Shown: positions 19,463 through 29,206, counted from the stretch's first letter. The stretch is 64,000 nucleotides of DNA from Mesorhizobium sp. (GCF_024710845.1 NZ_JANJTZ010000022.1:62001-126000); one strand, 5' to 3'. The notes: a model not told the origin generated them from the letters alone. Numbers and translations are program-made.

Positions 19463-20741
19463 GAACGACGGCGTCGCCCTCGACGAGGTCGCCGGACTTC
19501 AACTCGGTGTTCTGGCCGTCGGTCGACCCGGTCACGACGGTCGCTTCGACCGGCACCTTGTCGCGCATGACCCACAGCGTGCGCGCGCCGCCGGGGAGTT
19601 CGGCGGTGGTCGCCGTGCCCGTGTCAGGCGGCCCGAACATGCTCAACAGCCCGCCGCCGGAGCTTTTCTCCGCCGGCGGCGTGTAGCGAAGCGCCGCATT
19701 CGGCACGAGCAGGGCGTCGCGGACCGTATTGACCACGATATCCGCCGTGGCGGTCATGCCGGGACGCAGGAAGAGCTCGGTATTGTCCACCGAGAGCAGG
19801 GCCTTGTAGGTCACCACATTGTTGATGGTCTCGGAGACGAAGCGGATCTCGGTGATTTGCGCCGGGAACTTCCGGTCGGGATAGGCATCCACCGTGAAGG
19901 TCCCAGACTGGCCGACGGCGACATTGCCGATGTCGGCCTCGTCGACGTCGACCTGTACCTCCATGCGCTTCAGATCGCCAGCAATGGAAAACAGCACAGG
20001 CGCGGAGAGCGAGGCGGCGATCGTCGAGCCTTCGTTGACATCGCGCGTCAATACGACGCCGTCGATCGGCGAGGTGATCAGCGTCTTGGCGAGATTCGTC
20101 TCGGCCAGCTTCAGATCGGCATCGGCGACGAGCACCTCCGCCTCCACGGCCTTGAGCGCGGCGTCTGCGGCGTCCATCGTGAGACGCGTGTCTTCGAGCG
20201 TCTGCGCCGACATAACGCCGCGGTTGAACAGCGCCTCCTGGCGTTCGTACGTGGCTTTCGACGCGTTCGATGTCGCCCTGGCCTTGGCGACGTTGGCGTT
20301 GGCGACGACCAGGTGGGCGCGTGCGCTGGCAACGCCCGCCTGGAGCGTATCGGCATCGAGCTCGGCCAGCACGTCGCCGCGATAGACGGTGCTGTTGTAG
20401 TCGACATTCACCTTGCGGACGATCCCGGATATGGCGCTCGAGACATCGACCTGGGTAATCGGCTGCACGGTCCCGGTCGCGGTGACGATCACGGTGAGAT
20501 CGCCCCTGGTGACCTTTTGCGTCGTGTAGACGTAGCCGCTGTCTTGCGCGAAGTAGGCCCAGCCGAAATAGCCCGCGGCGACGAGCCCCGCGCCGATCAG
20601 CAGCCAGCGCAATGTCCGGCCCACCCGGCGCGTCGGCCCGGGCGCCGCATCGCCGAGGACATCGCGCAACGAAGGCGCCGGCGCGCCGCCCTTGGCCACC
20701 CCTAAGGTAGCCGGCCCGTCGGAGGAGGTATCTTTGGCCAC
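19440..20741 (-). CDS. MacA-type periplasmic adaptor (HlyD/RND family)
   Basis: A 433-residue membrane fusion protein: a short cytoplasmic N-terminus, one transmembrane helix at about 47-65 (LRWLLIGAGLVAAGYFGWAY), a lipoyl-like segment (SSAISGIVRKVNVDYNSTV), a long Ala-rich coiled-coil hairpin at about 150-215, and beta-barrel and membrane-proximal domains. It is first in the operon and should link the MacB-type exporter to an outer-membrane channel encoded elsewhere. Confidence 0.9.
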   Translation of the reverse strand: MAKDTSSDGPATLGVAKGGAPAPSLRDVLGDAAPGPTRRVGRTLRWLLIGAGLVAAGYFGWAYFAQDSGYVYTTQKVTRGDLTVIVTATGTVQPITQVDVSSAISGIVRKVNVDYNSTVYRGDVLAELDADTLQAGVASARAHLVVANANVAKARATSNASKATYERQEALFNRGVMSAQTLEDTRLTMDAADAALKAVEAEVLVADADLKLAETNLAKTLITSPIDGVVLTRDVNEGSTIAASLSAPVLFSIAGDLKRMEVQVDVDEADIGNVAVGQSGTFTVDAYPDRKFPAQITEIRFVSETINNVVTYKALLSVDNTELFLRPGMTATADIVVNTVRDALLVPNAALRYTPPAEKSSGGGLLSMFGPPDTGTATTAELPGGARTLWVMRDKVPVEATVVTGSTDGQNTELKSGDLVEGDAVVLDAVAAK

Positions 20742-20889
20742 GCTTGCCTCGCTGCGAAAGTTGTAATTTCGAGTGACAGCCTTTCGGTTCTGGGTCCTTG
20801 ACGTGAATCAATAGCGCGGCGGAACTGGGGGCGGGGCGCGACGCCGGCGGGCGAAGGCGGGCGCGACGCCGGTCCGCGCTGCTTGACGA

Positions 20890-20906
20890 ATGTAATAACA
20901 TAACAT
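20890..20906. promoter_or_regulatory. Zur-box-like palindrome upstream of zinc importer
   Basis: ATGTAAT-AAC-ATAACAT is a 17-bp palindrome with one mismatched pair, close to the A+T-rich Zur operators of alphaproteobacteria. It lies 42 bp upstream of the zinc importer ATPase ATG, in an otherwise G+C-rich region. Zinc-loaded Zur would repress the operon here. The zur gene is not in the window. Confidence 0.65.
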
Positions 20907-20948
20907 AGGAAGATCGCCTCGCGCGGCGCGGCCGCTTGCGGAGCGAAC

Positions 20949-21749
20949 ATGACCCAGGCCTGCCTCACCTTCCGCGATCTGACGCTCGGCTATGACAGCC
21001 ATCCGGCCGTCCATCACCTGAGCGGCACGGTCGCGCGTGGATCGCTGACCGCGATCATCGGCGCCAACGGCTCGGGCAAGTCGACGCTGCTCAAGGGCAT
21101 CGCCGGCATGCTGGCGCCGATGTCGGGCGAGTTCGAGCGCGATCCTTCCGCCCGCGTCGCCTACCTGCCGCAGCAATCCGAGATCGACCGCGGCTTTCCC
21201 GCCCGCGTCGTCGATCTCGTCTCGCTCGGCCTGTGGCCGAAGCGCGGACTGCTCGGACGCTTCACCGGCGAAGACCGGGCGACGGTGGCGCGCGCGCTGT
21301 CGGCGGTCGGGCTCGAGGGTTTCGAGAACCGGCCGATCGACACGCTGTCGGGCGGCCAGCTGCAGCGGGCGCTGTTCGCCCGCGTCCTGGTGCAGGATGC
21401 CGAGCTCATCCTGCTCGACGAGCCGTTCAATGCGATCGACGCGCGCACCGTCGCCGACCTCGTCGCGCTGATCCGGCGCTGGCACGGCGAGAAGCGCACG
21501 GTCATCGTCGTCAGCCACGACATGGAGCTGGTGCGCGAGCATTTCCCGCAGACGCTGCTGCTGGCGCGCCAGCCCGTCGCCTGGGGCGCGACGGCCGACG
21601 TGTTGCGGCCGGAGAACCTGCTCAAGGCGCGGCGCTTCACCGAAGCATGGAGCGAGGACGCGCCGTGGTGCGAGCCGGAGCACGATCACGATCATGCACA
21701 CGGGCACGATCATCACCACGACCACGATCACGGCCCGAGGGCGGCATGA
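20949..21749 (+). CDS. Zinc/manganese-type ABC importer ATPase with His-rich tail
   Basis: A 266-residue ATPase. Walker A is GANGSGKST, the signature LSGGQLQR and Walker B LILLDEPFNAID. The last 27 residues are almost entirely His and Asp (HDHDHAHGHDHHHDHDH), a likely metal-binding tail. The order ATPase-permease-binding protein matches aztABC of Paracoccus; znuC is the equivalent name. The stop overlaps the permease ATG by 4 bp. Confidence 0.9.
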   Translation: MTQACLTFRDLTLGYDSHPAVHHLSGTVARGSLTAIIGANGSGKSTLLKGIAGMLAPMSGEFERDPSARVAYLPQQSEIDRGFPARVVDLVSLGLWPKRGLLGRFTGEDRATVARALSAVGLEGFENRPIDTLSGGQLQRALFARVLVQDAELILLDEPFNAIDARTVADLVALIRRWHGEKRTVIVVSHDMELVREHFPQTLLLARQPVAWGATADVLRPENLLKARRFTEAWSEDAPWCEPEHDHDHAHGHDHHHDHDHGPRAA

Positions 21750-22621
21750 ACGCGATCTACGACTTCCTGCTGGCGCCGTTCGTCGACTACGCCTTCATGC
21801 AGCGGGCGCTCGCCGGCTCGGTGCTCCTGTCGCTGTCCTCCTGTCCGGTCGGCGTGTTCCTGATGCTCAGGCGCATGAGCCTGACGGGCGACGCGATGGC
21901 GCATGCCATCCTTCCCGGCGCAGCTGTCGGCTTCCTCCTCTACGGGCTGGAGATCGTGCCGATGACCATCGGCGGGCTGTTTGCGGGGATGGTCGTCGCG
22001 CTCGGCGCCGGCGCGGTGTCGCGGCTGACCGTGCAGCGCGAAGACGCTTCGATGGCCGCGTTCTACCTGATCTCGCTGGCGCTTGGCGTGCTGCTGGTGT
22101 CGATGCGCGGATCGTCGGTCGACCTGATGCACGTGCTGTTCGGCACGGTGCTGGCGCTCACCGACGATGCGCTTTGGCTCATCGCCTCGGTCGCGGTCGT
22201 CACCGCGGTGACGGTGACCGTATTCTGGCGGGCACTGGTGGCGGAGTGCCTCGACCCGCTTTTCCTGCGCTCGGTAAGCCGTCTCGGCACACCGACGCAT
22301 TTCATTTTCCTGGCGCTGGTCGTGCTCAACCTCGTCGGCGGCTTTCAGGCGCTGGGCACGCTGCTCGCGGTCGGGCTGATGATGCTGCCGGCGGCGGCCG
22401 CGCGATTCTGGACGTCCCGCGTCGGGCCGATGGTGGCCGTGGCGATTGCCGTCGGCATCGCCTCGTCGGTCGCCGGGCTGCTTCTATCCTATCACGCCGA
22501 GCTGCCGTCCGGCCCGGCCATCATCCTGTCGGCGGGCGTCGTCTATGCCGCCTCCATCATCGCCGCCCCGCGCGGCGCGTTGAGGAGCCGCGTCCGTCCC
22601 CATCGTCACCGTACAGCCTAG
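21746..22621 (+). CDS. Zinc ABC importer permease (ZnuB/AztB type)
   Basis: A 291-residue ABC-3 family permease with about eight hydrophobic segments. RRMSLTGDAMAHAILPGAA near residues 43-61 is the family hallmark. The ATG at 21746 overlaps the ATPase stop (ATGA); a long in-frame extension upstream is a high-G+C artefact. It ends with the basic, His-containing tail HRHRTA. Confidence 0.9.
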   Translation: MNAIYDFLLAPFVDYAFMQRALAGSVLLSLSSCPVGVFLMLRRMSLTGDAMAHAILPGAAVGFLLYGLEIVPMTIGGLFAGMVVALGAGAVSRLTVQREDASMAAFYLISLALGVLLVSMRGSSVDLMHVLFGTVLALTDDALWLIASVAVVTAVTVTVFWRALVAECLDPLFLRSVSRLGTPTHFIFLALVVLNLVGGFQALGTLLAVGLMMLPAAAARFWTSRVGPMVAVAIAVGIASSVAGLLLSYHAELPSGPAIILSAGVVYAASIIAAPRGALRSRVRPHRHRTA

Positions 22622-22632
22622 GAGACCTGACC

Positions 22633-23565
22633 ATGCGAACCATTCTTGCGCGCGTCCTGCTCGCCGCCACGGCGCTGGCCGCCCTTCCCGCCGCGGCCAT
22701 GGCCGAGCCGCTCAAGGTCGTCGCCACGTTCTCGATCATCGGCGACATGGCCAGACAGGTCGGCGGCGACCGCATCGACCTGACCGTCCTCGTCGGTCCC
22801 AACGGCGACGCGCATGTCTACGAGCCGAAGCCGCAGGACGCGGCGCGCATCGGCGCGGCCGAGGTCGTGCTGGCCAACGGCCTCAAGTTCGAGGGCTTCA
22901 TCAACCGCGTCGTCGAGGCGAGCGGCACCAGGGCACCGATTGCCGAACTCACCAAGGGCGTGACGCCGATCGAGGCCGGCGCGGATGAGCACGGGCATGA
23001 GGCCGAAGCCGGGCACGAAGGCGACGACCACGGCGCCTTCGACCCGCACGCCTTCCAGTCTGTGCCCAACGCGATCATCTACGTCGCCAACATTGCCGAC
23101 GCGCTCTGCGCGGCGGACGCCGCCGGCTGCGACAGCTACAAGGCGAACGCCGCCGCCTACACCGAGACTCTGAAAGCGCTCGATGCCGAATTGCGCGCCG
23201 ACGTGGCCGCGATCCCGGAGGGCAAGCGCACCATCATCACGTCGCACGACGCCTTCGGCTATTTCGCCAGGGAATACGGCATCACCTTCCTTGCGCCGGA
23301 AGGCATCTCGACGGATGCCGAAGCCTCGGCCGCGGACGTCGCGAAGCTGATCGACCAGGTGCGCCAGGACAGCGCCTCGGCGGTCTTCGTCGAGAACGTC
23401 AGCAATCCCCGCCTGATCGAGCAGATTGCGAAGGAGACCGGCCTGAAGGTGGGCGGCGCGCTCTATTCGGACGCGCTGTCGGCTGCGGACGGACCAGCAC
23501 CGACCTATGTCGAGATGATGCGCTACAACATCCGCACCATCGCCGGCGCCATCACCGGAAGCTGA
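22633..23565 (+). CDS. Zinc ABC importer periplasmic binding protein (ZnuA/AztC type)
   Basis: A 310-residue cluster-A-I metal-binding protein. The signal peptide ends near AMA-EP at residue 24. A His-rich loop (DEHGHEAEAGHEGDDHG) at about 118-134 is typical of zinc rather than manganese proteins. Metal ligands are probably in NGDAHVYEPKP, DPHAFQS and TSHDAFGYF plus a late Asp/Glu. The ATG at 22633 follows GGAGACC. It is the last gene of the importer operon. Confidence 0.9.
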   Translation: MRTILARVLLAATALAALPAAAMAEPLKVVATFSIIGDMARQVGGDRIDLTVLVGPNGDAHVYEPKPQDAARIGAAEVVLANGLKFEGFINRVVEASGTRAPIAELTKGVTPIEAGADEHGHEAEAGHEGDDHGAFDPHAFQSVPNAIIYVANIADALCAADAAGCDSYKANAAAYTETLKALDAELRADVAAIPEGKRTIITSHDAFGYFAREYGITFLAPEGISTDAEASAADVAKLIDQVRQDSASAVFVENVSNPRLIEQIAKETGLKVGGALYSDALSAADGPAPTYVEMMRYNIRTIAGAITGS

Positions 23566-23616
23566 GACGTTTCGCGCCTGGCTTGAAGCCGACCTTCATC
23601 GTCGTTCGGCAGGAAG

Positions 23617-23725
23617 CTGCCCCTCACCCGTACCCTCTCCCCGCATGCGGGGAGAGGGGGATTGCCCTCGTTCGCGATCTCCCTCTCCCCGTTCTTCACG
23701 GGGAGAGGGTACGGGTGAGGGGCAG
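23617..23725. repeat. RIME-like palindromic intergenic element
   Basis: The 109-bp element has perfect 27-bp inverted ends (23617-23643 and 23699-23725), starting CTGCCCCTCACCC. It contains two nested hairpins built on CCCTCTCCCC/GGGGAGAGGG: a perfect 26-bp palindrome at 23633-23658 and a second at 23681-23709. It lies between the tail-to-tail zinc-importer and cysA genes. The composition and layout match the mobile palindromic repeats (RIMEs) described in rhizobia, and it may also act as a two-way terminator. Confidence 0.8.
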
Positions 23726-23749
23726 TTCCACCCTAAGCGATACCGCCGG

Positions 23750-24793
23750 CTATCCCCGCTTCGGATAGACCGCCCATTTGCGCGGCCTGAAGGCCAACCT
23801 GCTCTTCGTGGCGGCGGGGTGGTCGACTGGAATTTCGATCTCGACCTTCTCGGCGCGGCCGCCGACCTCGAGCTCGACCCGCCGCGTTCCCGCGACGCGC
23901 CGGCTCGCCGCCAACGTACCGGCGATGCAGCCGCCGCAGCCGTCGAGCAGGTCGATGTCGTGCGGGCGGAAGTAGAGCGTGGCGTCGCCATCCGGCACAT
24001 CCTTCGCCTGGAGGCCGGCGGTGCGGTCCTCCAGCCAGACCTCGCCATTCTCCACCCGCACCGGAAGTGCGCTCGAGTCGCCGATGAAGCCGTAGACGAA
24101 GGGCGAGTTCGGCCGGTCGTAGACGTCGTCGGCGGATCCGACCTGCTCGATCTTGCCCTGGCTCATCACCACGACGCGGTCGGCGAGCTCCAGCGCCTCT
24201 TCCTGGTCGTGGGTGACGAAGACGGTCGTGTGGCCGGTGGCGTCATGGATCTCGCGCAGCCAGCGGCGCAGTTCGCGGCGCACTTGCGCATCGAGCGCGC
24301 CGAACGGCTCGTCGAGCAGCAGCACCCTCGGCTCGATGGCGAGCGCGCGCGCCAGCGCCACGCGCTGGCGCTGCCCGCCCGAAAGCTGACTCGGATAGCG
24401 GCTCTCCAGCCCGGACAGTTGCACCAGGTCGAGCAGTTCGCTGGCGCGTCGGCGTATCTCGGCCTTCGCCGGGCGGGTCGCGCCGGGCCTGACCTTCAGG
24501 CCGAAGCCGATATTGTCGGCCACCGTCATGTGCCGGAACAGCGCATAGTGCTGGAAGACGAAGCCGACATTGCGCTCCTGAACCGTCTTCTGTGAGGCGT
24601 CGTCCTCGCCGAAGAAAATGGCTCCTTCGGTCGGCCGTTCCAGCCCGGCGATCAGGCGGAGCAGCGTCGTCTTGCCGGACCCGGACGGTCCCAATAGCGC
24701 GATCAGCTCGCCCGAGCGGATGTCGAGCGTCACGTCGTGCAGAGCCGGGTAGTTGTCGAATTCCTTGCGGACGTTGCGGATGGAGACTTCCAT
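23750..24793 (-). CDS. cysA: Sulfate/thiosulfate ABC importer ATPase
   Basis: A 347-residue ATPase with Walker [10 protein letters not shown], signature [15 protein letters not shown], Walker [13 protein letters not shown] and a C-terminal TOBE-like regulatory domain (about 240-347). [12 protein letters not shown]-like spacing after the H-loop and the FRPHDIDL segment are typical of CysA. It ends the sbp-cysT-cysW-cysA operon. Confidence 0.93.
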   Translation of the reverse strand: MEVSIRNVRKEFDNYPALHDVTLDIRSGELIALLGPSGSGKTTLLRLIAGLERPTEGAIFFGEDDASQKTVQERNVGFVFQHYALFRHMTVADNIGFGLKVRPGATRPAKAEIRRRASELLDLVQLSGLESRYPSQLSGGQRQRVALARALAIEPRVLLLDEPFGALDAQVRRELRRWLREIHDATGHTTVFVTHDQEEALELADRVVVMSQGKIEQVGSADDVYDRPNSPFVYGFIGDSSALPVRVENGEVWLEDRTAGLQAKDVPDGDATLYFRPHDIDLLDGCGGCIAGTLAASRRVAGTRRVELEVGGRAEKVEIEIPVDHPAATKSRLAFRPRKWAVYPKRG

Positions 24794-24800
24794 GGATACC

Positions 24801-25703
24801 TCAGTGCTTGCCGTTGCCGGCGATCGCGTCGCCGAACCGGTATTCGAGGAATGTCTTGAGAACGAGCGTCACGAGCGCGAGGCCGGCGAGCAGCGTCGAG
24901 ACGGCGAAGGCGGCGACGAAATTGTATTCGTTGTAGAGGATCTCGACATGCAGCGGCATGGTGTTGGTGAGCCCACGGATGTGGCCCGACACCACCGACA
25001 CCGCGCCGAACTCGCCCATCGCGCGCGCATTACAGAGCAGAACGCCGTAGAGCAGCCCCCATTTGATGTTGGGCAGCGTCACGTAGCGAAACGTCTGCCA
25101 GCCGGATGCGCCGAGCGAGAGTGCGGCCTCCTCGTCGCCGGTGCCCTGGTCCTGCATCAGCGGGATCAGCTCGCGCGCGACGAAGGGGAAGGTGACGAAG
25201 ATCGTCGCCAGCACGATGCCCGGCACCGCGAACAGGATCTCGACGCCGTGGCTCTTCAGCCAGGGGCCGAGCGTGCTGCCGGCGCCGAACAGCAGAACGT
25301 AGACAAGCCCCGAGATCACCGGAGAGACCGAGAAGGGCAGGTCGATCAGCGTCGTCAGGAAGGCCTTGCCCTTGAACTCGAACTTGGCGATCGCCCAGGC
25401 GGCGGCGACGCCGAAGACGAGGTTGAGCGGCACCGTGATCGCCGCCACCGTCAGCGTCAGCCGGATCGCGGCCAGCGTGTCGGGGTCGTTCAGCGACAGC
25501 AGGAACTCGCCCGGCCCCTTGCGGAACGCCTCGATGAACACCGCGACGAGCGGCAGGACCAGGAACAGCGCCAGGAACACCAGGGCGAGCGCGATGAGGA
25601 CACCCCTCGCCAGCGGACCCTCGGTCGTTGCCCTGCGGTAGACGCGGCGTGCCGGCGCCGAAGCGGCGGCGAAGGCCGCCTGTGTCGTCACGTCAAGCGC
25701 CAT
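24801..25703 (-). CDS. cysW: Sulfate ABC importer permease CysW
   Basis: A 300-residue six-helix permease. The cytoplasmic EAA loop reads [21 protein letters not shown]. Two ATGs occur six bases apart (25709 and 25703). AGGAGGT abuts the first but stands at normal spacing to the second, so 25703 is the likely start. It overlaps the cysT stop by 11 bp. Confidence 0.92.
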   Translation of the reverse strand: MALDVTTQAAFAAASAPARRVYRRATTEGPLARGVLIALALVFLALFLVLPLVAVFIEAFRKGPGEFLLSLNDPDTLAAIRLTLTVAAITVPLNLVFGVAAAWAIAKFEFKGKAFLTTLIDLPFSVSPVISGLVYVLLFGAGSTLGPWLKSHGVEILFAVPGIVLATIFVTFPFVARELIPLMQDQGTGDEEAALSLGASGWQTFRYVTLPNIKWGLLYGVLLCNARAMGEFGAVSVVSGHIRGLTNTMPLHVEILYNEYNFVAAFAVSTLLAGLALVTLVLKTFLEYRFGDAIAGNGKH

Positions 25704-26553
25704 AGCCATACCTCCTGCGGCTCCAGGCCTGGATCAGGTTGATGACGAAGAGCATGACGAAGGAGATCACCAGCATGATCGCGGCGATCGCGGTCGCGCC
25801 GGCATAGTTGAACTCCTCCAGCCGGATGACGATCAGCAGTGGCGCGATCTCCGAGACGTAGGGGATGTTGCCGGCGATGAAGATGACCGAGCCGTATTCG
25901 CCGACGGCACGCGCGAAGGCGAGCGCGAAGCCGGTCAGAACGGCCGGCGCCAGGCCCGGCAGCAAGACCTGGAAGATCGTCTGGAAACGGTTGGCGCCCA
26001 GCGTCGCCGCCGCCTCCTCTACCTCGCGGTCGATCTCCTCCATCACCGGCTGGACCGTGCGAACGACGAAGGGCAGGCCGATGAAAACCAGCGCGATGAC
26101 GATGCCGAGCGGCGTGAAGGCCGCCTTGATGCCGAGCGGCGCGAGGAGTTGTCCGATCCAGCCGTTCGGCGCGTAGATCGCCGCCAGCGCGATGCCGGCC
26201 ACCGCCGTCGGCAGGGCGAACGGCAGATCCACCGCCGCGTCGACGATGCGGCGACCGGGGAAGCGGTAGCGCACCAGAACCCAGGCGACGAGCGTGCCGA
26301 AGACGACGTTGACCAGCGCCGCCACGAAGGACGCACCGAAGGAGATTCTCAACGCTTTGAGGGTCCGCTCGTCGGTCACGATCGCAACAAAATCCTGCCA
26401 GGACAGGGCGCTTGTGCGCCAGACGATCCCGGCCAGCGGGATCAGGATGATGAGGGTCAGGTAGACAACCGAGAAGCCGAGCGTCAGCCCGAAACCGGGG
26501 ATGACGCTCGGCCTTCTGAATTGCCACCCCTTGGGCAGGGCAGCGGCAGCCAT
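25693..26553 (-). CDS. cysT: Sulfate ABC importer permease CysT (CysU)
   Basis: A 286-residue permease with about six hydrophobic segments; the EAA loop reads EEAAATLGANRFQTIFQVLLP. The ATG at 26553 shares one base with the sbp stop (TGATG), showing translational coupling. It forms a heterodimer channel with CysW. Confidence 0.93.
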   Translation of the reverse strand: MAAAALPKGWQFRRPSVIPGFGLTLGFSVVYLTLIILIPLAGIVWRTSALSWQDFVAIVTDERTLKALRISFGASFVAALVNVVFGTLVAWVLVRYRFPGRRIVDAAVDLPFALPTAVAGIALAAIYAPNGWIGQLLAPLGIKAAFTPLGIVIALVFIGLPFVVRTVQPVMEEIDREVEEAAATLGANRFQTIFQVLLPGLAPAVLTGFALAFARAVGEYGSVIFIAGNIPYVSEIAPLLIVIRLEEFNYAGATAIAAIMLVISFVMLFVINLIQAWSRRRYGYGA

Positions 26554-27581
26554 CAGTTCGTCGGCTTGTAGATCTGGTCGAAGATACCGCCGTCGGCGAA
26601 GTGGTAGGGCTGCGCCTTGGCCCAGCCGCCGAAGATCGGATCGTCGATCGAGATCAGGTCGATCTTCGGCAGCTTCTGCAGCGACTCCGCCGGCACGACG
26701 TCCGGTTTGGACGGGCGGTAGAAGTGCTTCGCCGCGATCTGCTGGCCCTCGGGCGAATAGAGATAGTTCAGATAGGCTTCGGCGACCTTGCGAGTTCCCT
26801 TGGCGTCGACATTGCCGTCGACGATGGTCACGGGCGGCTCGGCCAGGATCGAGGACGGCGGCACGATGATGTCGAACTGGCCGTCGCCGAACTCGGCGCC
26901 CGCCAGGAACGCCTCGTTCTCCCAGGCGAGCAGCACGTCGCCGATCTGGCGCTGGGCGAAGGTGGTGAGCGAGCCGCGGGCGCCGGTGTCGAGCACGGGG
27001 GCACGCTTGTAGAGGTCGGCGATGTAGGCCTTGATCTTCTCCTCGTCGCCGCCGAATTCCTTGTGAGCCCAAGCCCAGGCGGCGAGATAGTTCCAGCGCG
27101 CCCCTCCGGACGTCTTGGGGTTCGGCGTGACGATCTGCACGTCGCCCTTCACCAGGTCGCCCCAGTCGTTGATGCCCTTCGGGTTGCCCTTGCGCACCAG
27201 GAAGACGATCGTAGAGGTATAGGGCGAGGAATTGTTGGGCAGGCGCTTGCGCCAGTCGGCCGGGATCTTGCCGGTTTTCTTGGCGATCTGGTCGATGTCG
27301 CCTTCGAGCGCGAGCGTGACCACGTCGGCGTCGAGCCCGTCGATCACGGCGCGGGCCTGCTTGCCGGAGCCGCCGTGGGAGGCCTGGATGGTGACGGTCT
27401 CGCCGGTGTCGGCTTTCCACTTCGCGGCAAAGGCTTCGTTGAATTCCTTGTAGAGTTCGCGCGTCGGATCGTAGGACACATTGAGCAGCGTCGCGTCGGC
27501 GAAGGCGAAACCCATCCCTCCGAACTGGATCGAACTGGCGAGAAGGGCTGAGAAAAGCACTGATCTGCGGGTAATCGGCAT
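26553..27581 (-). CDS. Sulfate/thiosulfate-binding protein
   Basis: A 342-residue periplasmic protein of the Sbp/CysP family. The signal peptide ([17 protein letters not shown]) ends near FAFA-DA at residue 28, then [13 protein letters not shown], the family's opening motif. [10 protein letters not shown] near 70 forms part of the oxyanion site. The ATG at 27581 follows GGAGG. It is the first gene of the importer operon. The 102 bp upstream (27582-27683) are A+T-rich and should hold the promoter. Sulfate and thiosulfate cannot be told apart by reading. Confidence 0.93.
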   Translation of the reverse strand: MPITRRSVLFSALLASSIQFGGMGFAFADATLLNVSYDPTRELYKEFNEAFAAKWKADTGETVTIQASHGGSGKQARAVIDGLDADVVTLALEGDIDQIAKKTGKIPADWRKRLPNNSSPYTSTIVFLVRKGNPKGINDWGDLVKGDVQIVTPNPKTSGGARWNYLAAWAWAHKEFGGDEEKIKAYIADLYKRAPVLDTGARGSLTTFAQRQIGDVLLAWENEAFLAGAEFGDGQFDIIVPPSSILAEPPVTIVDGNVDAKGTRKVAEAYLNYLYSPEGQQIAAKHFYRPSKPDVVPAESLQKLPKIDLISIDDPIFGGWAKAQPYHFADGGIFDQIYKPTN

Positions 27582-27683
27582 GTCGACCTCCATCAAGGTT
27601 ACATCCGATACCCTATCGAATTAGTAGTGATTTAAAATAGGACGGTTTCCTAATTTTCATATGAGTAGCGGAAGCTGATTTCC

Positions 27684-28133
27684 CTATCCTGCTATTCTGA
27701 GCACAGGATTGTCGTCACCTCCGGCGAGGCTGTCCGCGATCGTCGTCTGGTCGAGGATGTCGCGACTCGCCAGGGCGACCTTGGCGAAGACATGGCGGAC
27801 CTCGCAGGACTGCTCGTCCTGGCAGTCGTCGCAGCGCCGGTAGGCGACCACGCTGAGGCAGGGAAGAAGCGCGATCGGACCGTCGACGATGCGCAGGATC
27901 TCGCCGAAGGTAATCCTGTTTGCCGGTTTCAGCAGCATGTAGCCGCCCGCCTTGCCGCGCTTGCTCGCCACGATGCCGTGGTGCTTCAGGTCGAGCAAGA
28001 TTTGTTCGAGAAACTTCTTCGGAATGTTCTGCCCGGACGCGATCTCTCCGACCGTCGGCGTCTGCCCGGTCGGTTCGGCGCGGGCCAGCGCCACCAGCGC
28101 CCGCAAAGCGTATTTCGCCTTCTGAGAGATCAT
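27684..28133 (-). CDS. Rrf2-family transcriptional regulator with four-cysteine cluster
   Basis: A 149-residue regulator. Residues 1-85 form the Rrf2 winged helix (MISQKAKYALRALVALA, KRGKAGGYMLL). Cys92, Cys101, Cys104 and Cys110 are spaced C-x8-C-x2-C-x5-C, unlike the IscR pattern C-x5-C-x7-C, so they may hold a different Fe-S cluster or sense sulfur status. It is directly upstream of sbp in the same direction, so control of sulfate uptake is likely. The start at 28133 removes an upstream extension that is not family-like. Confidence 0.82.
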   Translation of the reverse strand: MISQKAKYALRALVALARAEPTGQTPTVGEIASGQNIPKKFLEQILLDLKHHGIVASKRGKAGGYMLLKPANRITFGEILRIVDGPIALLPCLSVVAYRRCDDCQDEQSCEVRHVFAKVALASRDILDQTTIADSLAGGDDNPVLRIAG

Positions 28134-28198
28134 GTGGCGGCTCCGCCGGCCTCCAGCGCCGTACGTCGGCATATGCAGGAAGTGTGCATTTTCGATCG

Positions 28199-29002
28199 CT
28201 AGTGCGCTTCGACAGCCCCGTCAACACGGGCGGGATGCTCCGCCACGTCGAGCCGCGCGCCGACGGCGGCAAGCGCCTCGGCGATATCGGCGGGCGGAGC
28301 GCGGTCGGTGACAAGACCCGTCACGCCCTCCATCGCGCAGATGCGCACCAGCCCGCGCCGGCCGAACTTCGAGTGGTCGGTCACCACGAGGCGGCGGCTG
28401 CCGCAGGACAGCACGGTGCGGGCGAACTCCGACTCCTCGAGGTCGTAGTCCATCAGTCCCTCGGCATCGACCGCGCCGACCGAGATCACCGCGTGATCGA
28501 CCGAGAAGCGGCTGATGAACTCGATCGCCGACACGCCGAACGCCGCGCCGGAATCGCTCCTTAGCTCGCCGCCGGCCATGTAGACCTTGTTGCCGTTCAC
28601 GGTCGCCAGCGTACGGGCGATGTCGGAGGAGTTGGTCACAACCGTGAGCCGGCGGTGGCCGAGCAGTTCGCGGGCAAGGAAGCTGGTCGTCGTGCCGGTG
28701 TCGAGCATGACGGACTCGCCGTCGGCGATGGTCGCCGCGACGTGGCGCGCGATCGCCCGCTTGGCGGCGGCGTTCTCCCGCATGCGCCGCTCGAAGGGTG
28801 CCTCGCCGCCCTGCCCCGCCAGCCCGACGGCGCCGTGCATCCTGACCACCGAACCGTCGCCGCTCAGCGGCTTCACGTCGCGCCGCACCGTCTCCAGCGA
28901 GACGCCGAGGCGGGCCGCTAGGTCGGCGATCGAGACGGTTCCTTCCTCGCGCAGCATGCGCAGGATTTCGGCGTGACGCTTCGACAGTGTCATGCTGGAC
29001 AT
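28199..29002 (-). CDS. DeoR-family transcriptional regulator
   Basis: A 267-residue repressor. Residues 7-60 are the DeoR helix-turn-helix (RHAEILRMLREEGTVSIADLAARLGVSLETVRRD is split here only by position; key residues are Leu17, Ser25 and Arg40-Asp42). The C-terminal domain has the sugar-phosphate-sensing motif MLDTGTTTSFLA and GAVDAEG. ATGs at 29002 and 28993 are both possible. It diverges from the quaternary-amine importer operon and probably controls it; its effector would be a phosphorylated compound, consistent with the kinase in that operon. Confidence 0.85.
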   Translation of the reverse strand: MSSMTLSKRHAEILRMLREEGTVSIADLAARLGVSLETVRRDVKPLSGDGSVVRMHGAVGLAGQGGEAPFERRMRENAAAKRAIARHVAATIADGESVMLDTGTTTSFLARELLGHRRLTVVTNSSDIARTLATVNGNKVYMAGGELRSDSGAAFGVSAIEFISRFSVDHAVISVGAVDAEGLMDYDLEESEFARTVLSCGSRRLVVTDHSKFGRRGLVRICAMEGVTGLVTDRAPPADIAEALAAVGARLDVAEHPARVDGAVEAH

Positions 29003-29099
29003 GGATCACCCATTTGCCCGCTTTCGCGGCATCTTTGACCGTTCTATCCAGAATCTCGCTTGAATACGGTCACAAAGTCATAAAACGCCACATGTATCG

Positions 29100-29128
29100 T
29101 TGACAAGCTGGCTTTTGCCGCGTGAAAT
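29100..29128 (+). promoter_or_regulatory. Candidate promoter for the quaternary-amine importer operon
   Basis: TTGACA at 29100-29105 and TGAAAT at 29123-29128 are separated by 17 bp, a good -35 and a fair -10 for the housekeeping sigma factor. It is about 78 bp upstream of the binding-protein ATG, between it and the divergent deoR-type regulator. Confidence 0.45.
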
Positions 29129-29206
29129 TGCCGGACCAATATGAAGACCTCCTGCGGGGTTGTCCCGACCGGAGGCGGGGCGAACACTTTCACAGGAGTT
29201 TCGGAC

